A stretch of DNA of 10,227 nucleotides from assembly GCA_900552585.1 (NCBI GenBank), contig USAB01000064.1:1-10227 (forward strand), written 5' to 3'. The DNA is from an uncultured Coriobacteriaceae bacterium. Its GTDB lineage: Bacteria > Actinomycetota > Coriobacteriia > Coriobacteriales > Eggerthellaceae. Positions 6,214 to 10,227 of the stretch are shown here, one piece after another (position 1 is the first letter of the stretch; each line of letters starts with the position of its first letter). The notes beneath the pieces are model-generated. The model was not told the origin of the DNA. It worked only from the letters and a program-made list of their open reading frames with translations, and made no database searches. The position numbers were made by a program, and so were the translations under genes.

Positions 6214-7249
6214 CGAAACCGTACACCCCCCTATCCTGGTCGCGCGTCAGCTGGCCGCGGTCCAAAGCAATGACGCGGCGACGCATGTTATCGACCATCT
6301 CGCGGTCGTGCGTGGCAACCAGCACGGTGGTGCCGGTGCGGTTGATGCGCTCCAGCAGGTCCATGATGCCGCGCGACGTCTGTGGGTCCAGGTTGCCGGT
6401 GGGCTCGTCGCACACCAGCAGCGGCGGGCGGTTCACGATGGCGCGCGCGATGGACACGCGCTGCTGTTCGCCGCCGGACAGCTGATCCGGGCGCTTGCCC
6501 AGCTTGTCCTGCAGGCCCACCAGGCGCAGCACCTCGGGAACCTGCGACTTGATGACGTGGCGGGACTTGCCGATGACCTCCAGGGCGAATGCCACGTTCT
6601 CGAACACGGTCTTGTTCGGGAGCAGCTTGAAGTCCTGGAACACGCAGCCGATGTTGCGGCGCAGGTAGGGAACGCGCCAAGAGCGCATGGTGCCCAGATC
6701 CTCGTTCGCGATGGTGATCTTGCCGGACGTCGGTGTCAGCTCGCGCGTCAGCAGGCGCACGAACGTAGACTTGCCGGAGCCGGAATGGCCCACCAGGAAC
6801 ACGAACTCGCCCGCATAGATCTGCACGGAGACGTCGTTCAAGGCAGGCTTATCGGGCTGCGCGGGATAGATCTTCGTCACATGTTCGAGCGTGATGACGG
6901 GAACGCCCATGCTCTGCTCGGGCATGTTGTCGATATCGAGAACCGGCAGCGACTCGGACAGCTGGGACGTGCGCTGGTCCATCTGCGCAGGCTTACGCCG
7001 GATACCGTTGGCCTTCGCCTTGCGGTCCTGAGAACGGGACGGGCGCTGAGACCTCTGCTGTTGTCGGCGGGATTCCTCCCGGCCCGCTTTCGCGGCGGGC
7101 GTCGCCTGTTGCGGCGGGATATCGGGAGTCGGCTGTGGTGCGGGCTGCGGCGCAGTGTTTTGCGACTGCGGAGCGGCGTTCGCATCGCCTTTGGTGTGCG
7201 CCGCGTGGCGTCCACCCGAAGACTTGCTATTCGTCACAGAATGCTCCAT
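6206..7249 (-). CDS. ftsE: Cell division ATP-binding protein FtsE with a long N-terminal extension
   Basis: FtsE is the cytoplasmic ATPase of the FtsEX complex. The ABC domain starts near residue 117 and is complete: Walker A GHSGSGKST (154-162), Q-loop VFQDFKLLPNKTVFEN (203-218), signature LSGGEQQR (257-264), Walker B LLVCDEP (277-283) and H-loop ATHD (312-315). Usual FtsE proteins have about 225-230 residues; this one has 347. The extra 113 residues are low-complexity: first Gln/Pro/Ala-rich (about 22-52), then Arg/Gln/Ser-rich and strongly basic (about 57-90), then a short acidic linker (98-111). The coordinate given uses the outermost ATG. A GTG at 7237-7235 has GGAG 6 nt upstream and is a better supported start, giving 343 aa. 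An internal ATG (residue 114) would give a normal-sized FtsE but has no clear ribosome binding site. The gene overlaps ftsX by 8 bases and follows the transketolase pair by 45 nt. Confidence 0.95.
   Translation of the reverse strand: MEHSVTNSKSSGGRHAAHTKGDANAAPQSQNTAPQPAPQPTPDIPPQQATPAAKAGREESRRQQQRSQRPSRSQDRKAKANGIRRKPAQMDQRTSQLSESLPVLDIDNMPEQSMGVPVITLEHVTKIYPAQPDKPALNDVSVQIYAGEFVFLVGHSGSGKSTFVRLLTRELTPTSGKITIANEDLGTMRSWRVPYLRRNIGCVFQDFKLLPNKTVFENVAFALEVIGKSRHVIKSQVPEVLRLVGLQDKLGKRPDQLSGGEQQRVSIARAIVNRPPLLVCDEPTGNLDPQTSRGIMDLLERINRTGTTVLVATHDREMVDNMRRRVIALDRGQLTRDQDRGVYGFDV
7244..7247 (-). promoter_or_regulatory. Shine-Dalgarno site favouring a GTG start for ftsE
   Basis: The minus strand reads GGAG, 6 nt before the in-frame GTG at 7237-7235. 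The ATG at 7249 has only AT-rich sequence in front of it and no such site. The GTG therefore is the likelier initiation codon, shortening FtsE by four residues. Confidence 0.45.
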
Positions 7250-7266
7250 TCGTATCGTATTTACTA

Positions 7267-7283
7267 TGACTCAATTGAAGTCA
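7267..7283 (-). promoter_or_regulatory. Inverted repeat in the AT-rich gap before ftsE
   Basis: The only AT-rich stretch between the transketolase genes and ftsE (7250-7294) has arms TGACT and AGTCA separated by 7 nt, with CAATTG near the centre. It could be a protein-binding site. Overlapping it are weak promoter-like matches on the minus strand: an extended -10 TGGTATGCT whose hexamer is at 7283-7288, and a CTGACT/TACGAT pair with 19-nt spacing. A separate promoter for ftsEX is plausible but not proven. Confidence 0.3.
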
Positions 7284-7294
7284 GCATACCAGAA

Positions 7295-8269
7295 TCAGCA
7301 CGTTGCCTTGAGACTCTTCACGGCTTCTGCAATGGCGGGGGGGGCCCGCCCCGAGGACGGCACCAGCCCCGCTGACCTGCCGGATTTGCCAAAGCGGTCG
7401 TCCATGCCCACGAACTTCACCGGTGCCGGATGGTTCTGCGCAAGTGTCTCCGCTACCAGCGAGCCCAGACCGCCGACGGTCATATGATCTTCGGCCGTGA
7501 CGACGCAGCCCGTCTTCTCAACGGACGCCAGCAGCGTGTGCGTATCGAACGGCTTGATGGAGAAGCAGTCGATGACCTCGGCGGATATGCCCTCTGCGGC
7601 AAGCAGGTCAGCGGCCTTCAGGGCCTGGTCGACCTCGACGCCGTCGGCGCAGATGGTAACATCCGTGCCCTCGCGCACCACATAGGACTTGCCCACTTCC
7701 AGCTCGACGCCTTCCGCATACAGGTTCGGCACGGTGGCACGGCCGAGGCGGACGTACACGGGACCTTCCGTGCGGGCAGCCAGCTCCACGGCGCGGGCCG
7801 CGGCGGCGTAATCCGCCGGCACCAGGATGGTCATGCCCGGCAGCGGGCGCAGCAGCGCGATGTCCTCGAGCATCTGGTGGCTGCCGCCATCCGGACCCAC
7901 GGAAAGGCCCGCATGCGTGGGTGTCAGCTTCACGTTAAGCTTCGAGTACGCAACGGTATTGCGGATCTGGTCGTAGGCGCGGCCCACGCCGAACACGGCG
8001 AACGATCCCGTAAACGGGATATGGCCGGCAAGCGAAAGGCCGGCGGCCACGTCGATCATGTTCTGCTCGGCGATGCCCACGTTGAAGAATCGCTTCGTAT
8101 ATTCGGGCTTCGCCTCCGCGAACTTCTTCAGCGTGGTGGAGCCGGACAGGTCGGCATCCACGGCCACGATGTCCATGCCTTCGTCGGCAAGCTTCGCCAG
8201 CGTCACGCCCAGTGCGGCGCGCGTGGCGCGTTTCTGGGACTTCTCCTGCTCGTTTGCGAACTGCACCAT
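7295..8269 (-). CDS. Transketolase, C-terminal subunit (split transketolase)
   Basis: With the upstream half it would form transketolase, moving two-carbon units between sugar phosphates in the pentose phosphate pathway. The 324-aa protein has the pyrimidine-binding domain with FNVGIAEQNMIDVAAGLS (62-79), where E68 is the Glu that activates thiamine diphosphate. It continues with THAGLSVGPDGGSHQ (118-132) and VYVRLGR (171-177). The C-terminal domain has VTAEDHMTVGGLGS (257-270) and DRFGKSG (291-297). The ATG at 8269 lies one base after the stop of the N-terminal half (TAACATG), with GGAGGG inside the end of that gene, so the two are coupled. A longer open frame upstream is ruled out because it runs through the other subunit's gene. 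The stretch at residues 298-311 is unusual (GRSAGLVPSSGRAPP) and encoded by very GC-rich DNA with an 8-base homopolymer, but its length fits the family. DXS is a less likely alternative because the protein is short and split. Confidence 0.93.
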   Translation of the reverse strand: MVQFANEQEKSQKRATRAALGVTLAKLADEGMDIVAVDADLSGSTTLKKFAEAKPEYTKRFFNVGIAEQNMIDVAAGLSLAGHIPFTGSFAVFGVGRAYDQIRNTVAYSKLNVKLTPTHAGLSVGPDGGSHQMLEDIALLRPLPGMTILVPADYAAAARAVELAARTEGPVYVRLGRATVPNLYAEGVELEVGKSYVVREGTDVTICADGVEVDQALKAADLLAAEGISAEVIDCFSIKPFDTHTLLASVEKTGCVVTAEDHMTVGGLGSLVAETLAQNHPAPVKFVGMDDRFGKSGRSAGLVPSSGRAPPAIAEAVKSLKATC

Positions 8270-8270
8270 G

Positions 8271-9098
8271 TTACCGGCCCTCCTCTTGAAGCTCCGCCAA
8301 GGCGGCAGCCGTCTGCTCTTCGTTCGGGGCCTTGCCATGCCAGCCCACCTGGTTCTCCATGAACGAGACGCCCTTGCCCTTGACGGTCTCGGCAACCAGC
8401 AGGTGCGGCTTGCCGTCACGCGTCTCCTGCAGGCGGTGCAGCGCAACCGCCAGCGCCGGGATGTCATGGCCGTCGATGCGCTCGACCTCCCAGCCGAACG
8501 CGGCGAACTTATCGCCCAGATCGCCGGACTGGCAGACGTCGACCGTCGGGCCGTCGATCTGCAGGCCGTTCGCGTCCAGGATGGCCACCAGGTTGTCGAT
8601 GCCCTCGTGGACGGCGAACGTCGCAGCCTCCCACACCTGGCCCTCCTGCGCCTCGCCATCGCCCAGGATGGTGAACACGGTGTGGTCGTTGCCCTTCAAG
8701 CGCAGGCCGCACGCAAGGCCGCACGCAATGGACAGGCCCTGGCCCAGTGAACCGGTGCCCACCTCGACGCCCGGCACCAGGTTCGAATCCGGATGGCCCT
8801 GCAGGCGCGAGCCCAGCTGGCGCAGCGTATCGAGCTCTTCCCGGGGGAAATAGCCCGCATGGGCCAGCGCCGCGTAGAGCGCGGGTGCCGCATGGCCCTT
8901 CGAAAGGATGAAGTAGTCGCGCCCGTCCCACTTCGGATTCGCGGGATCGTATTTCATCACGTCGCCGAAATACAGGGCGGTCAGAATGTCGATGCAGGAC
9001 AGCGAGCCGCCGGGATGGCCGCTCCCCGCCTTCGAGATCATGCGGACGATGTCCTGACGCATGTCGTTCGCAATTTCGGACAGTTCAGCTGAGTCCAT
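8271..9098 (-). CDS. Transketolase, N-terminal subunit (split transketolase)
   Basis: This 275-aa protein is the thiamine diphosphate-binding half of a two-gene transketolase, acting in the cytoplasm with the following gene's product. SGHPGGSLS (26-34) and SKGHAAPALYA (66-76) carry the conserved active-site histidines H28 and H69. GHPDSN (101-106) and GTGSLGQGLS (114-123) follow. The cofactor and metal motif is GDGEAQEGQVWEAA (146-159) continuing to DANGLQIDG (175-183). The C-terminus has a WHGKAP segment (253-258). One-gene transketolases have about 660 residues; here the sum of the two halves is about 600. The ATG at 9098 has AGAAAGG 6 nt upstream. The gene begins 26 nt after prfB and ends one base before its partner, so the two halves are made from the same message. 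Confidence 0.95.
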   Translation of the reverse strand: MDSAELSEIANDMRQDIVRMISKAGSGHPGGSLSCIDILTALYFGDVMKYDPANPKWDGRDYFILSKGHAAPALYAALAHAGYFPREELDTLRQLGSRLQGHPDSNLVPGVEVGTGSLGQGLSIACGLACGLRLKGNDHTVFTILGDGEAQEGQVWEAATFAVHEGIDNLVAILDANGLQIDGPTVDVCQSGDLGDKFAAFGWEVERIDGHDIPALAVALHRLQETRDGKPHLLVAETVKGKGVSFMENQVGWHGKAPNEEQTAAALAELQEEGR

Positions 9099-9104
9099 TT
9101 TGCA

Positions 9105-9111
9105 CCTTTCT
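9105..9111 (-). promoter_or_regulatory. Shine-Dalgarno site of the transketolase N-terminal gene
   Basis: The minus strand reads AGAAAGG, 6 nt before the ATG at 9098, inside the 26-nt gap after prfB. It confirms the start. No promoter was seen in this gap, so transcription probably reads through from prfB. Confidence 0.7.
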
Positions 9112-9124
9112 TGCAGTACCTGCG

Positions 9125-10227
9125 CTATTCCTGGCTCTGAGCAGCCTGCCAGCGGTGGTATCCCACGACGAATCCCTCGATATCGCCATCCAGCACGGCA
9201 TCGACGTTGCTGGTCTCGATGCCGGTCCGCACGTCCTTCACCATCTGGTACGGATACAGGACGTAGTTCCTGATCTGGCTGCCGAACGAGTTATCCATCT
9301 TCTCGCCGCGGAGCTGGGATATCTCCTCTTGCCGCTTGCGTTCCTCAAGCTCGTACAGTTTACCACGCAGCACCCTGAAGGCCGCTTCCTTGTTCTGCAG
9401 CTGGGACTTCTGGTTTTGGCAGGTCACCACGATGCCCGTGGGGATATGCGTCAGCCGGACGGCGGAGTCCGTGGTGTTCACGCACTGGCCGCCCGGCCCG
9501 GAAGCACGGTAGACATCCACGCGGACGTCGTTCGGGTCCAGGTTCACCTCGATGTCGTCCGGCAGCACCGGCAACACCTCCACGCTGGCGAACGTGGTGT
9601 GGCGGCGCTTCTTCTCGTCCGTGGGAGAAATGCGCACCAACCGGTGCACGCCGATCTCGCTGCGCAGCATGCCGTATGCATTCGTGCCGTCGATCTCGAC
9701 GCTGGCGCGGTCCAGGCCGATCTCCTCGCCGGGGACGGCGTCGAGCACCTTGACCTTCCAGCCTTCCTTGTCGGCGAAGCGGCAGTACATATTGAACAGC
9801 ATCTCGCACCAGTCCTGAGCTTCCAGGCCGCCGGCGCCGGGATGGATGGACAGGATGGCGTCCTGGTTGTCGAAGCGCCCGGAGAACCAGGACTGCACCT
9901 CGAAATGCTCCAGCAGCTTCTCCAGCTCGGAGGATGCCCTCTGAGCCTCGTCCGCGAACTCCGGGTCCTCTTCGGCCAGATCGGCGGCATCCGCCGCATC
10001 ATCGGCCAGCTGGCACGCGCGGTCGTAGTCGTCGATCAGCGTGCGCAGGTCGCTTGCCTCCTTCGACACGCTCTGCGCATGGGCCGGGTCGTCCCAGAAG
10101 CCGGGCTGCGATATCTCCTGGTCCAGCTCCGTCAGACGGCCGCGCTTCTCGTCGATGTGAAGCCATTCGCGGGCGTCTGCGACGCGCTGCTTCAAGTCGG
10201 GGATGTCGTTATGCTTGTCGGTTGCCA
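9125..10227 (-). CDS. prfB: Peptide chain release factor 2 (RF2), one base short at the window edge
   Basis: RF2 recognises UGA and UAA stop codons and triggers release of the finished protein. The open frame runs to the window edge, which begins TGGCAACCGAC on the minus strand. One more A would make ATG and a 367-aa protein starting MATDKHNDIPDLK, matching the family. A TTG at 10195 is an inferior alternative. In that 367-aa numbering, the release loop SGPGGQCVN holds GGQ at 246-248, close to E. coli 250-252. The stop-codon recognition loop reads RISPTDEKKRRHTTF, so SPT (201-203) replaces the usual RF2 motif SPF. The N-terminus lacks the in-frame UGA used for autoregulatory frameshifting: the place that in E. 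coli is CTT TGA reads CTT CAC here (10162-10157). RF2 rather than RF1 is supported by SP*, not PxT, and by ending and neighbours typical of actinobacterial prfB, next to ftsEX and smpB. Confidence 0.95.
   Translation of the reverse strand, partial: ATDKHNDIPDLKQRVADAREWLHIDEKRGRLTELDQEISQPGFWDDPAHAQSVSKEASDLRTLIDDYDRACQLADDAADAADLAEEDPEFADEAQRASSELEKLLEHFEVQSWFSGRFDNQDAILSIHPGAGGLEAQDWCEMLFNMYCRFADKEGWKVKVLDAVPGEEIGLDRASVEIDGTNAYGMLRSEIGVHRLVRISPTDEKKRRHTTFASVEVLPVLPDDIEVNLDPNDVRVDVYRASGPGGQCVNTTDSAVRLTHIPTGIVVTCQNQKSQLQNKEAAFRVLRGKLYELEERKRQEEISQLRGEKMDNSFGSQIRNYVLYPYQMVKDVRTGIETSNVDAVLDGDIEGFVVGYHRWQAAQSQE

Noticed and set aside
7330..7400. A possible pair of frameshifts near the 3' end of the transketolase C-terminal gene, next to an 8-base G run at 7337-7344.
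   Set aside because: The residues between the conserved FGKSG and AIAEAV segments are odd, but the spacing (14 residues) and the positions of the conserved Leu and Gly match the family as I know it, so the frame is kept. A sequencing slip in the homopolymer would have to be compensated nearby.
8270..8659. An upstream extension of the transketolase C-terminal gene into its partner gene (454 codons in all).
   Set aside because: The extra translation is low-complexity Arg/Ser-rich and out of frame with the N-terminal subunit, and GGAGGG precedes the ATG at 8269.

Overview
The window reads as a compact, GC-rich bacterial chromosome segment in which every supported gene lies on the minus strand. 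In transcription order (right to left) they are prfB, a transketolase split into two genes, ftsE, ftsX, an S41/PDZ family protein, rnr, an unrecognised 161-aa gene, smpB, and an unrecognised 231-aa gene. Actinobacteria commonly link prfB, ftsE, ftsX and smpB. The inserted split transketolase, S41 protein and RNase R, together with the style of the proteins, suggest class Coriobacteriia. That placement is inference from gene content and has not been tested by a search. No mobile element, CRISPR array, tRNA or rRNA gene was seen.

Layout. 9125-10227: prfB, cut one base short of its probable ATG by the window edge and without the usual programmed frameshift stop. 8271-9098 and 7295-8269: the N-terminal (thiamine diphosphate) and C-terminal (pyrimidine-binding plus C-terminal) halves of a transketolase, one base apart. 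7250-7294: a short AT-rich gap with an inverted repeat. 6206-7249 and 5299-6213: ftsE and ftsX, overlapping by 8 bases; FtsE carries an unusual disordered N-terminal extension of about 113 residues. 3993-5264: a membrane-anchored PDZ/S41 protein in which both catalytic-dyad positions are substituted. 1951-3987: RNase R. 1465-1950: an unknown gene starting directly after the rnr stop codon. 1296-1464: the longest internal gap, with short dyads and a perfect TATAAT box placed to drive smpB. 825-1295: smpB. 112-807: a coiled-coil and low-complexity protein of unknown function. 1-111: no gene seen.

How the genes fit together. Three themes share the segment: translation termination and ribosome rescue (prfB, smpB, rnr; RNase R is the nuclease known to act with SmpB-tmRNA), cell division and wall remodelling control (ftsE, ftsX and possibly the S41-like protein), and central carbon metabolism (transketolase). 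Spacing is tight (0, 1, 5, 26 and 34 nt, or overlapping), which suggests one or a few polycistronic transcripts, with smpB and its downstream partner probably also having their own promoter. The most interesting candidate is the ftsE-ftsX-S41 group: an extended FtsE, FtsX, and what looks like a pseudoprotease with an intact PDZ domain.
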